In this document: in pieces, positions 1 through 7,480 of the stretch
How positions within the stretch are numbered: position 1 is the first letter of the stretch
How the letters are laid out: each line of letters begins with the position of its first letter
NCBI GenBank assembly: GCA_028287205.1
Contig: JAQBQC010000394.1
Location: 1 to 9,662, forward strand
DNA length: 9,662 nucleotides
From: Gemmatimonadota bacterium
GTDB taxonomy: Bacteria > Gemmatimonadota > Gemmatimonadetes > Gemmatimonadales > Gemmatimonadaceae
Reading direction: 5' to 3'
Program-made: the position numbers and the translations under genes
The notes under the pieces: generated by a model
Told to the model about the DNA's origin: nothing
Seen by the model: the letters and a program-made list of their open reading frames with translations, nothing else
The model's database searches: none

Positions 1-2976
1 GGTGTCGCCAACCACGTAGCTCGTGCGATCGGGAATGACATCGACCTTGTGGCGGCTCTCGTCGTTCCACGGCACCCAGTCCGTGCCGGTGGCCCATCGG
101 TAGAATGTCGTCGTCGCATCGCGCTTCTTCTCGTCCACGGCACGCAGCGTTACGGAGTACGTACCGCCGGCTGGCGGCGTCACGGCGCACGGGGCGGGAT
201 CGTCGCCCGTAGTCACGTCACAGCGCGCGATCGTGTCGGTCACCCACTCGCCGATGGTCTCGGCCACGCCATCGCGCTCGCGATGCACCTGGTGCCACTC
301 CTTTCGCGCGACCACGCCGTGCACGCGCACCCCGCGCACGCGGCCGCCCGCCGGCTTCACGGCGACGATGCCGATCGACTGCGGCTTTCCGGCCGTCCAG
401 AAGTAGCTCGTGCCGAGTGCCTTGGCGCCGATGTAGAAGGACGCGGGATGCACGATCACCGATGTGCGTGCGCCCGACGTCTGCCGATTCACATCCTGCA
501 CGTTCGCCGCAATCGACACGCGCACCGCGCGCCCCTTCTTCGGCGCCGGAAGCTGAACGGACAGCGCGCGTGCGCCCGATGCGTCGAGCGTGTCGGTGCC
601 GCTCGCGAACAGCTGCACGTTGTTCGCGGGGCTCGTGTCCTCGTCCTCCCACCACCAGCCGTTGTCGCCGATGAAGAATCCTTCGGCGCCCTTGATGTCA
701 TCCGCGAAATACGCTGGCGACTGCCACGCCTGCCACATCACCACCGCGCGACCCATCGGTGCGCCGAAGAGATAGCGCGCCTGGAGCATCGCGCGCATCG
801 AATCGCCCGGGAAGCGCGGCGCATCGGTGCTCGTCAGGTCGACGAGAAATTCCGGCGCGCGATATTCCGCCACGCGATAGCTGGTATTGCCCACGGGCAG
901 CCATTGCCCGCCGCGCTTTGTCTGGATCTGAACGGGATACGTTCCGATCGCGGCGTTCGTCGGGATGGGCAGCGAGAGGTCGGCGGTGCCGAAGACAGAG
1001 AGTGCGACCACCGAATCGAGCATCGCGCCGCCATCGCGCGTAGTGAAGCGCCAGCGCATCGAGTCGCCGCGCGCTGGCACCGCGAGCGCGCCGAGCGATC
1101 CGGTGCGCACGATCGCCTTCGCGTACAGGATGTCGCCGGGCCGATAGATGCCGCGCTCCGTGAACAGCGCTCCTGCCGCGGGCACACGCTCGGCGCCCCA
1201 CGCGGGCGAGATGTTGAAGCGCCACGGGTCGAGATCCGCATCGTACGCGCTCACACCAACGAGCGCGCGATCGTTCGCGAGCGTCGCGGCGACATAGCCC
1301 TCGAACACCTGAAAGCCGCCACCGTCACCGTAGCCCTCTCCCTCATCCGACTCGCCCGCCGTCGCCGTATCGCGCAACACCGCCGGCTTGCCGTGAAAGC
1401 CCGAGAGCATCGCGATCCCCTGCGCGTTCGTCGTCGCCGTTGCTGCGACAGCTCCCGTGTAATCGTAGAGTGTGACCGTCGCACCCGCTCGCGCCTTTCC
1501 ATCGCTCGCACCGGTCACCCAAACCACCCCGGACTCCGCTCCGATCTTCGCGTGTACACCCAGGTCGGTCACCTGCACGACGGCAATCGTCGGATTGCGT
1601 TCAGTGGCGGTGTCGGGAATGGGACGCAGCACCTGCACGGCCCACAGTGTCGGCCTCCCCGTGCTCGAGACGGGAAGCTTGATCCCCGTCACCGCGGGCT
1701 TGTCGGCGCCCACCGTGATCGGGATGCGCGTCTCGCGCGCACCCTTGCGCACCCTGGTGAACAGGTCCCCGAGATTCCATTCGGCGCGGCGAATGAAGGC
1801 GCCCTCGAGCGAGTCGGGGATCGGTGCGGCGATCAGGACGAGCGTGTCGACGTTCACGTGCGCGATCGCGAGGGTGCCGAAGCCGCCTCGCTCCACCGTG
1901 ATGCGGCCATACGCGTAGTTGATGGACGGCTCGTACCCGGTCGTGCGATAGCCGGCCGCCGGATTTCCGGTGAGATGCTGTCCGAAGATGTCGCGCAGCG
2001 AGCTGTCCGCGATCACGGCGTAGGCGACATGCGGCTTGAGTCGCGCGTCAAGCACGAAGTGATCGGATTGTTCCGATGTGTCGTTCACCGTGAACGCGAC
2101 CGCGGGCGCGATCTTCACGTGCCGGCTCACCTCGGCGCCGCGCACCGGCGTCGAGAAGCGCACGACCAGCGATCCCGTTGGGCAGAACGGCCCCGACTCG
2201 GCGCATGTCGCGCTCACCACGCCGAACTTTCCGTACGTGTCGAAGCGCCAGTGCGCGAGTGCGGCGCGGTCGGTGGCGAGCTCCAGGGGCGCCACGATCT
2301 CGCCTCCGCACGCGAGCGGCAGCGGCGAGGCGGGGATGAGCGACACGACGCGGCGGAGCGAGTCGCCCGGGCTTCGAAAGTCGTGATACTGCCAGGGATC
2401 CCTGTTCTCGAGCCGCCGTTGCGAGCGCGCCTCGAGCTTGATCGTCCGCGCACCACCCGCGCACGATGCGTCCATCGCGAGAAAGGCACGCGACGAGAGC
2501 TGCGCGAGCTCCACCGGCGCGTCGTAGACGAGCGCGAAGGCGGAGGTGGGCGTGAGGTAGTGCGCCGTCAGCGTCTTCGCGGCGGGCGACCCGCCCACGA
2601 GCACCGGCGCGCGCACCCGGAAGCCGAAGCTGTACGGCTCGGCGAGCCGGCTCCCGTCCATCGCCTGAAAATTCTTCGACACCGTCACCGTATAGCGTGT
2701 GGCGGAGGCGAGCATCGTGCGGGGCGTCAGCACGATCGTCACCGGATCCCGCCACTCGACGCGTCCGGGCACCGCGGGCACCACGGAAACGATCGAGCGC
2801 GGATCGACCGTCCGGTCGAGCGACCCGGCCACGGGCCTGTCGAAGGTGATCTCGATGGTCGCTGCACGGCTGGCGGTGTCAGCGGGAGTGGCCCGGAGCA
2901 CGCGGAGTGGCATTGGCGGAGCGGCAAAATAGGCGGATGCACCCACCAGGGCGGCAGCGGCTTTAAGTAGGCGCAT
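1..2976 (-). CDS. Bacterial alpha-2-macroglobulin family protein, N-terminal 992 residues (partial, cut by left edge)
   Basis: Translated from the ATG at 2976 the minus strand stays open to base 1. The product starts with a signal peptide (MRLLKAAAALVGASAYFAAP) without a lipobox cysteine, then an Ig-like Big_5-type domain at about residues 35-120. Several macroglobulin-like beta domains follow. The family hallmark is FTERGIYRPGD at 605-615, and DVNRQ...SVIVHP...FYIG from residue 828 resembles the domain around the bait region. Known relatives (E. coli YfhM type, about 1,650 residues) are periplasmic protease traps that often work with a PBP1C-like peptidoglycan synthase. The thioester (CxEQ) region would lie off the left edge, so thioester status and the partner gene cannot be judged. 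No Shine-Dalgarno sequence precedes the ATG; the signal peptide decides the start. Codon 3 is CTA, which ends the antisense shadow frame. Confidence 0.9.
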   Translation of the reverse strand, partial: MRLLKAAAALVGASAYFAAPPMPLRVLRATPADTASRAATIEITFDRPVAGSLDRTVDPRSIVSVVPAVPGRVEWRDPVTIVLTPRTMLASATRYTVTVSKNFQAMDGSRLAEPYSFGFRVRAPVLVGGSPAAKTLTAHYLTPTSAFALVYDAPVELAQLSSRAFLAMDASCAGGARTIKLEARSQRRLENRDPWQYHDFRSPGDSLRRVVSLIPASPLPLACGGEIVAPLELATDRAALAHWRFDTYGKFGVVSATCAESGPFCPTGSLVVRFSTPVRGAEVSRHVKIAPAVAFTVNDTSEQSDHFVLDARLKPHVAYAVIADSSLRDIFGQHLTGNPAAGYRTTGYEPSINYAYGRITVERGGFGTLAIAHVNVDTLVLIAAPIPDSLEGAFIRRAEWNLGDLFTRVRKGARETRIPITVGADKPAVTGIKLPVSSTGRPTLWAVQVLRPIPDTATERNPTIAVVQVTDLGVHAKIGAESGVVWVTGASDGKARAGATVTLYDYTGAVAATATTNAQGIAMLSGFHGKPAVLRDTATAGESDEGEGYGDGGGFQVFEGYVAATLANDRALVGVSAYDADLDPWRFNISPAWGAERVPAAGALFTERGIYRPGDILYAKAIVRTGSLGALAVPARGDSMRWRFTTRDGGAMLDSVVALSVFGTADLSLPIPTNAAIGTYPVQIQTKRGGQWLPVGNTSYRVAEYRAPEFLVDLTSTDAPRFPGDSMRAMLQARYLFGAPMGRAVVMWQAWQSPAYFADDIKGAEGFFIGDNGWWWEDEDTSPANNVQLFASGTDTLDASGARALSVQLPAPKKGRAVRVSIAANVQDVNRQTSGARTSVIVHPASFYIGAKALGTSYFWTAGKPQSIGIVAVKPAGGRVRGVRVHGVVARKEWHQVHRERDGVAETIGEWVTDTIARCDVTTGDDPAPCAVTPPAGGTYSVTLRAVDEKKRDATTTFYRWATGTDWVPWNDESRHKVDVIPDRTSYVVGDT

Positions 2977-3131
2977 GGGTTGCAGTTAGAGACTGGGCCC
3001 TGGAACGAACTGATGCACTGCTCGGCACGAAATGTGATTTGTTCTTACCGAACCGACGCGCAAGTGTATCATGTGCATGCTCAGGGGGAACAGATCGTGT
3101 CGGAGTGCTACTTCATCGATCGTAAGGCTTC

Positions 3132-3680
3132 ATGTCTAGTCTGCTGTCCGCGAATCCGCTCATGGTGATAGCCGTGAGCATCGTACTACTCATCGCCACA
3201 GTTTCGATCGGCGCGAGTGGCGTATTCCTCGCGCGCAAACGCGCCGCTCGGCGTCATCGGCACGGCGCGCTCCCACCGATGATGGTGACGGGGGGCCGCG
3301 ACCGGCGCGACCGCCAGGTGATTCCGTCGAACGGAAAGGACTCGGTGCAGGTGCTCCCGGGCCATCTCGAGGTGGAGGTGGGCAGCAACGTGGGCGAAGC
3401 GATCCGGTTCATGCGCGTGAAGGGAGAGCCGGCGGACATCACGATCGGCGCCGCTGAAGGACCGCGTCACCGGCACATCAAGCTGCCGGCGGAGACGATC
3501 AGCCGCACGCATGCACGCATGCAGTATCACGATGGACGGTGGCGCATCACGAACCTGTCCGCGAACAATCCCACGCTCGTGAATGGCCAGGAGCTTGACG
3601 CTTCCGCCCGCACGCGGCTGCTCGACGACGGCGACATGATTCAGATCGGAGAGATGCTGCTGCGCTTTCGCGCCGACTGA
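3132..3680 (+). CDS. Membrane-anchored FHA-domain protein
   Basis: This 182-residue protein has a short N-terminus, one transmembrane helix at about 11-34, a basic patch (RKRAARRHRH, 35-44) consistent with a cytoplasmic C-terminal side, a ~55-residue linker, and a C-terminal forkhead-associated fold at about 90-181. FHA hallmarks seen are SRTHA (S124, H127), the NN..LVNG stretch (N145, N151, G152) and the closing LLDDGDMIQIG strand. FHA domains normally bind phosphothreonine peptides, which would suggest a signalling or scaffolding role at the inner membrane. The usual GR dipeptide (TIGR) reads TIGA (G106, A107), so classical phosphothreonine binding is uncertain. An in-frame TAA three codons before the ATG fixes the start as this ATG or a later one; only a weak AAGG (3124-3127) precedes it. 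The gene is divergent from the macroglobulin gene and converges on the lipoprotein remnant, and no kinase is visible nearby. Confidence 0.85.
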   Translation: MSSLLSANPLMVIAVSIVLLIATVSIGASGVFLARKRAARRHRHGALPPMMVTGGRDRRDRQVIPSNGKDSVQVLPGHLEVEVGSNVGEAIRFMRVKGEPADITIGAAEGPRHRHIKLPAETISRTHARMQYHDGRWRITNLSANNPTLVNGQELDASARTRLLDDGDMIQIGEMLLRFRAD

Positions 3681-3707
3681 CTGCACGAACGCGCCGTCCC
3701 GCAGTAC

Positions 3708-4049
3708 TCACTTCGCCAGCTTCGCGGCCTCCTCGGTAAGCAGCGCCGCGAGGCGCGACTCGAGAGCTCCGTTGCTCGTGCAGCGGACGGTCTCCCCCGG
3801 TCTGTCCCCGGCGCGCGCAGTGGCCTCGACCTCGGTGCGCACTGTCGATAAGCTGCCGTCGATCGGGATGATCGGCGAGACCAGCCGCACCCACACCTCG
3901 TAGCTGTCGGCCGTCGGCACGCCGAGCATGTTCCCGCAATCGATGAAATGTGAGAGCCGCTTCTTTCCGAGAGTCTGGCGATGGTTTGCGGCGCTCCGGA
4001 ACACCATCTGCCCCGAGTCGATGATGTTGGGATCGAGCCCTACTTCCCC
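3708..4049 (-). pseudogene. 5'-truncated tandem copy of the neighbouring lipoprotein gene (domain remnant)
   Basis: This 113-codon stretch is homologous to the last 114 residues of the lipoprotein at 4040-4612; my hand alignment gives roughly 45% identity with one gap. Shared landmarks are GE(L/V)G, (V/I)DS.Q..VF, R.TLG, DCG, (R/T)...EATA, VRC(S/T)S.GALE.R, and the ends AGK/LAK fall at the same aligned place. Homology begins at about 4049, where it overlaps the last three codons and stop of the intact copy, but in the -1 frame. The signal peptide and first ~76 residues are missing. The nearest in-frame ATG is at 4007, which would give 99 residues with no good ribosome site. The simplest reading is an old tandem duplication followed by deletion of the second copy's 5' part. 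Expression by -1 frameshifting or reinitiation cannot be excluded, because the frame is still clean and ends in a normal stop. Confidence 0.65.
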
Positions 4050-4612
4050 GCGCGTATCGCCTGGTCCGAGACCATGTGTGCGATCCGCTCCTCGAGCGCA
4101 CCCGTGCTGGAGCACCGCACGGGTTGTCCGGAGGTGGCGGTCGCGTACGCCGTCGCCTCGATCTGCGTGCGCAGCGCCGAGAGCCCGGCTTCGGCAGGGA
4201 TGATCTGCGTGATCACCCGCACGAGGAGATCGTAGTCGTCGGCGTTGGAGATGCCCGCGGTGGCGCCGCAGTCGAAGTAGCGGGACATGCGCTGGCCGCC
4301 AAGCGTGCGCCGATATTTCGCGCCGGCATTTCCGAACACGTGCTGCTTGGAGTCCACGAGGGTCGGCGAGATCCCGAGCTCGCCGAACACGGCCGGCACT
4401 GCAGCCCATGCCTTGTCCACGTTCACGAGCAGCTTCGTCTCGTCATACGTGCGCTCGCGCTGCCAGTTGATCTCGACGACACCGCTGGGCGTTTCGACGC
4501 GAGTCATCTCCACCCGCTGCTGCATCACCGGAGAGTCGGTGTTTTGACCCTTGCCTCCGCCGGACGCGCACGCGCACAGCACGAACAGCGCAGCAAACAT
4601 CGGAACGCGCAT
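4040..4612 (-). CDS. Small lipoprotein of unknown function
   Basis: The product is a 190-residue lipoprotein: MRVPMFAALFVLCACASGGG carries a type II signal peptide with lipobox LCAC and Cys15 as the probable lipidated residue. A Gly/Ser/polar linker follows, then a soluble domain at about 35-190 containing a probable helix (VNVDKAWAAVPAVFGELG) and strands ending in an RCSSTGALE motif. I do not recognise the family; the alpha+beta pattern is only vaguely like BamC-type lipoprotein domains. The ATG at 4612 is preferred because AGGGAGG (4619-4625) sits six bases upstream; a GTG one codon earlier (4615) would be only three bases from it. It lies 113 bp downstream of the S9 peptidase gene on the same strand, so cotranscription is possible. 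A truncated paralogue follows it directly. Confidence 0.8.
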   Translation of the reverse strand: MRVPMFAALFVLCACASGGGKGQNTDSPVMQQRVEMTRVETPSGVVEINWQRERTYDETKLLVNVDKAWAAVPAVFGELGISPTLVDSKQHVFGNAGAKYRRTLGGQRMSRYFDCGATAGISNADDYDLLVRVITQIIPAEAGLSALRTQIEATAYATATSGQPVRCSSTGALEERIAHMVSDQAIRAGK

Positions 4613-4618
4613 CACCGA

Positions 4619-4625
4619 CCTCCCT
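4619..4625 (-). promoter_or_regulatory. Ribosome binding site of the lipoprotein gene
   Basis: AGGGAGG on the minus strand, six bases before the ATG at 4612. This is one of the strongest Shine-Dalgarno matches in the window, and it favours that ATG over the GTG at 4615. Confidence 0.7.
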
Positions 4626-4696
4626 GAAGCTTTGGACGAATGACCGGATCACGACTTGCACCGGTGCGATCCTGATAAATAAGGTCGGTGTACTGC

Positions 4697-4710
4697 GGCG
4701 CAAGTGCGCC
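4697..4710 (-). terminator. Possible weak hairpin after the S9 peptidase gene
   Basis: GGCGC-AAGT-GCGCC forms a perfect 5-bp stem with a 4-base loop (extendable to 6 bp with a 2-base loop), 15 bases after the peptidase stop codon. No T-run follows, so it is at best an attenuator or a processing hairpin between this gene and the lipoprotein gene. Confidence 0.25.
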
Positions 4711-4725
4711 ATCATGCAGCGCGAT

Positions 4726-6807
4726 TTACATGGTCGCCGGCTGCAAATATTTGCCCAGCCATCCCTGGACTTCACCCCACCAGAGCTTCTGGTTCTGCGG
4801 CTTCTGCACCCAGTGTCCCTCGTCCGGAAACACGACGAGCCGCGACGGCACGCCCTGCCGCTGCAGCGCGCTGAAGAACGAGAGATCCTCGGTGTACGGT
4901 ACCCGGTAGTCGAGCTCACCCGCGGTGACGAGCGTCGGCGTCTTGAAGTTTTTGGCGTACAGATGCGGCGACCATTTGCGATAGTTCTGCGCCATCGCCG
5001 TCGAGTCCCAGTACGCTCCGCCGTATTCCCACGTGGGAAACCAGAGCTCTTCCGTGGCGCCGTACATGTTCTCGAGATTGAACGGCCCGGCGTGGCTGAT
5101 GAGCGCCTTGAAGCGGTCGCTGTGCCCCGCGATCCAGTCCACCATGTATCCGCCGTACGATCCGCCCGCCGCACTCATGCGCGTGCCATCGAGCCACGAA
5201 TCCTTCGCGAGGGCCGCGTCCAGACCGAGCATGAGATCGGAGTACACCGCGCCGCCCCAATCCCTCGAGATCGCGTCGACGAACTTCTGTCCGTAACCCG
5301 GCGAGCCGCGCGGATTGATGATCACCACGCCGTATCCCTGCGACGCGAACATCTGATAGTTCCACCGGCCGTGCCATTGATCCAGCCACGGCACCTGCGG
5401 TCCACCGTGGATGAGCAGCACGACTGGGAATTTCTTCCCTTGCTGCCACTGCGGCGGGCGCAGAATCATTCCCTGCACGCTGTCGCCGTTCGCGCCCTTG
5501 AACCAGTAGTCCTCCACCGGATACACCTTGAGCGACGCGAGCAGCGCGTCGTTCTCGTGCGTGACCTGATGCAGTCCCGACACGCCGGCGCCCAGCGTCG
5601 CGACGTACACCTCGGCCGGGCGATCGGCGGCATCCTGCAGCCATGCCATCGTGCGTCCCGCACGGTCGAGCGAGGCGGACACGTTGTTGCGCTCGGAGAG
5701 CACGATCAGCGGCGCGCTGGCCGCACCGTTCGCGAAGGTGGAGCGATAGAATTTCTCGCGCGACGCGTCGACGGTCTGGATCAGGAGCGTGTGCCCGTCC
5801 GCGGCGAAGGCATAGCTGTCCGCGTTGCGATCCCACTGCGGGAGCAGCTCGCGCGACTGGTGGCTCGAGCGATCGTATGCCATGAGACGCCAGCGGTCGG
5901 ATTCGAAACCCGCACGCGCCTGCGAGTGGTAGAGAATGAACTTGCCGTCGGGCGAATACACGGGATTCTCATCCGCGCCCTTGTTCGCGGCGGTGATGAT
6001 CGCCGACTTGCCGCCCGCGGAAGGAACCGTGTAGAGATTGTTGTCGGTGCTCCATGCGTCCTCGCGACCGGAGTCCTTCGCCGTGTACGCGAGCTCGCGG
6101 CCGTCGGGCGCCCACGCGTAGCCTTCGCTGCCACCGAACGGGCCGGGCGGCACATCGTAGAGCGCACCGGACGTGAGATCGAGGAGCCCGTTGCCGTCCG
6201 CACCCACGACGAACAGATGTGCGCGCGTGCCATCATCCCACGCGTTCCAGTGGCGATACATCAACGCGTCGGCGACGTGCGCCTTCACGGGATTGGAGTC
6301 CGCGGCCTTTTGCCGAGTGACGTTGCACTCATCATCGGTGCACGCCGGATACACTCGTGAGGTGAACGCGATTCTGTCCCCGCTCGGCGACCACACCGGG
6401 CCCGTCGCGCCGCCCGCGAGAGTCGTGAGCTGCTTGCGCGCGCCGCCCAGCTGATCGGCGACCCAGAGCTGCGCGCCGGCGATGTAGGCGACCCGCTTGC
6501 CGTCCGGCGACCATCGCGCCTGGGATGCGTTCGTGGACGCATCGGGAAACGCGGTGGCGATGCCGCCCGTCGCCGCGACCTTGTACGTGAGCGACGAGCG
6601 GCTGTTCGTCGCCAGGCTCGTCGTCCGCACCGAATAGAGCACAGTCGATCCGCTCGGCGCCATCTGCGGATCGGTAACGCCCTTCACCGACTCGAAGCTG
6701 TTGATGTCGACGGGCTGCTGCTGTTTCTCCTGCGCGGCGAGCGGCGAGGTGGCGGCGGCGATGGCGGCGAGTGCCGGAAGTACGTAACGGACAGCGAGAG
6801 TAGGCAT
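4726..6807 (-). CDS. Exported S9-family serine peptidase (dipeptidyl/acylaminoacyl-peptidase type)
   Basis: The product is 693 residues from ATG 6807. The signal peptide is residues 1-25 (cleavage after LAA, before QEK). A beta-propeller follows with PD40/WD40-like repeats: WSPDGK (~99), WSPSGD (~139), WAPDGR (~232), YSPDGK (~284). The C-terminal alpha/beta-hydrolase domain has the oxyanion-side HGGP motif (H467), nucleophile Ser550 in GGSYGGYM, Asp633 in GELDYRVP and His665 in DEGHW. The triad and length match S9 prolyl-oligopeptidase-clan enzymes of the DPP5/acylaminoacyl-peptidase type, which cleave short peptides admitted through the propeller; periplasmic peptide scavenging is the likely role. 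The start at 6807 is chosen because AGGA (6816-6819) lies eight bases upstream; an ATG at 6825 adds six residues but has no ribosome site. The precise substrate (Xaa-Pro, dipeptide or acylated peptide) cannot be told from sequence alone. Confidence 0.93.
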   Translation of the reverse strand: MPTLAVRYVLPALAAIAAATSPLAAQEKQQQPVDINSFESVKGVTDPQMAPSGSTVLYSVRTTSLATNSRSSLTYKVAATGGIATAFPDASTNASQARWSPDGKRVAYIAGAQLWVADQLGGARKQLTTLAGGATGPVWSPSGDRIAFTSRVYPACTDDECNVTRQKAADSNPVKAHVADALMYRHWNAWDDGTRAHLFVVGADGNGLLDLTSGALYDVPPGPFGGSEGYAWAPDGRELAYTAKDSGREDAWSTDNNLYTVPSAGGKSAIITAANKGADENPVYSPDGKFILYHSQARAGFESDRWRLMAYDRSSHQSRELLPQWDRNADSYAFAADGHTLLIQTVDASREKFYRSTFANGAASAPLIVLSERNNVSASLDRAGRTMAWLQDAADRPAEVYVATLGAGVSGLHQVTHENDALLASLKVYPVEDYWFKGANGDSVQGMILRPPQWQQGKKFPVVLLIHGGPQVPWLDQWHGRWNYQMFASQGYGVVIINPRGSPGYGQKFVDAISRDWGGAVYSDLMLGLDAALAKDSWLDGTRMSAAGGSYGGYMVDWIAGHSDRFKALISHAGPFNLENMYGATEELWFPTWEYGGAYWDSTAMAQNYRKWSPHLYAKNFKTPTLVTAGELDYRVPYTEDLSFFSALQRQGVPSRLVVFPDEGHWVQKPQNQKLWWGEVQGWLGKYLQPATM

Positions 6808-6876
6808 TTCGGGCGTCCTGTCCATGGGTCATGTGCGAGAGTGCCGTCGCGGGGCGTTACGGCCTCAAAAGTGGCG

Positions 6877-6894
6877 TCGGGGGGCTCGCCCCGA
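6877..6894. repeat. GC-rich inverted repeat in the divergent intergenic region
   Basis: TCGGGG (6877-6882) and CCCCGA (6889-6894) can pair around a 6-base loop. It lies between the divergent peptidase and four-helix membrane protein genes. There is no T-run on either side, so a terminator is unlikely. It may belong to a 5' untranslated region or simply reflect GC richness. Confidence 0.3.
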
Positions 6895-6903
6895 TAGCAC
6901 CGG

Positions 6904-6937
6904 GGCGGGCGGGCCGTGACGTTGCCGTCCGCCCGCC
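6904..6937. repeat. 9-bp perfect inverted repeat upstream of the membrane protein gene
   Basis: GGCGGGCGG (6904-6912) is the exact reverse complement of CCGCCCGCC (6929-6937), separated by 16 bases. It sits 62 bases before the ATG at 7000 and could fold in that gene's leader or act as an operator. No effector-binding consensus is recognised. Confidence 0.4.
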
Positions 6938-6987
6938 ATGCGCGTCTCTCTCTGGTACACCCATAGCTACGACATGCATCCACGCCC

Positions 6988-6991
6988 GGAG
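6988..6991 (+). promoter_or_regulatory. Ribosome binding site of the four-helix membrane protein gene
   Basis: GGAG lies eight bases before the ATG at 7000, in good register for initiation there. Confidence 0.55.
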
Positions 6992-6999
6992 TTGACGGC

Positions 7000-7476
7000 A
7001 TGAGCCAGGTTGCTGAGCGCAAACGCCCCGATCCATACGCGGACGAGAACACCATCGTGCGCCGCAAGCGCGGCGTGACCATCGGCGCCTATCAGGGACT
7101 GACGATCGCAGCCCTCACGTGCCTCGTGGGCGCTCTGTTCTTCCTCGGCGTCGATAGCGCCGCCCAGAAGGCCGTGTCGCTCGTGGCACTGCTGGTGGCA
7201 GCCGCGTTCATCTTCACGATGGCGCGCCGGAAGAGCCGCACGGTCGAGTCGGACCGCACGCAGATGCTCGTTACGGTGTGGCTCGTTGGGACGGCATTCT
7301 GCTGGATCGCGATGGCGGTCGTGCTCTTTCTCCCCGCGAATCTGCTCTGGGAGCGCGGTCCGATCTACGCCACGGCGATCGGGGCGACGGGCGTGTTCAT
7401 GACTGCAGCTGGTGCGCTCACGCTGTCCTCGATCTACGGCCGCGATTGGGCGAGCCGAAAGGGCCGCACGAGCTAG
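7000..7476 (+). CDS. Four-helix integral membrane protein of unknown function
   Basis: The 158-residue product has a charged N-terminus of about 28 residues (ERKRPDPYADENTIVRRKRG), then four hydrophobic helices at about 30-50, 58-75, 90-111 and 122-143. A basic loop (MARRKSRTVESDR, 74-86) lies between helices 2 and 3 and a basic tail (GRDWASRKGRTS) ends the protein. By the positive-inside rule both termini and the central loop are cytoplasmic. No catalytic or transport motif is recognised, so function is not assigned. The start is supported by GGAG (6988-6991), eight bases upstream of the ATG. Its stop lies only four bases from the stop of the converging lipoprotein-like gene, leaving no room for a separate terminator. 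Confidence 0.8.
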   Translation: MSQVAERKRPDPYADENTIVRRKRGVTIGAYQGLTIAALTCLVGALFFLGVDSAAQKAVSLVALLVAAAFIFTMARRKSRTVESDRTQMLVTVWLVGTAFCWIAMAVVLFLPANLLWERGPIYATAIGATGVFMTAAGALTLSSIYGRDWASRKGRTS

Positions 7477-7480
7477 TCGG

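Noticed and set aside
49..2970. 973-codon plus-strand open frame
   Set aside because: It is the in-register antisense of the macroglobulin gene: stops would require TTA, CTA or TCA codons in the sense gene, which are rare at this GC content. The product is a His/Arg/Ala-rich shadow with no domain, and it ends exactly at the CTA codon 3 of the real gene.
3039..3070. Sigma70-like promoter before the FHA gene (TTGTTC ... TGTATC)
   Set aside because: The spacer is about 20 bases and the -10 match is poor, so I do not list it as a feature.
2980..3168. 62-codon plus-strand frame before the FHA gene
   Set aside because: TTG start, no ribosome site, no recognisable protein, and it overlaps the FHA gene start in another frame.
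4046..4052. Programmed -1 slippery site at the end of the lipoprotein gene
   Set aside because: The GGGG-AAG stretch does not fit X XXY YYZ in the reading frame, since the A-site tRNA would not re-pair, and no downstream pseudoknot is evident. An indel or deletion is simpler.
3708..4409. Full 233-codon minus-strand frame as one gene
   Set aside because: Codons upstream of about 4049 are an out-of-frame shadow of the intact lipoprotein gene; only the last ~113 codons carry homology.
4714..6360. 548-codon plus-strand open frame
   Set aside because: Same in-register antisense effect over the S9 peptidase gene, which has a full catalytic triad on the minus strand.
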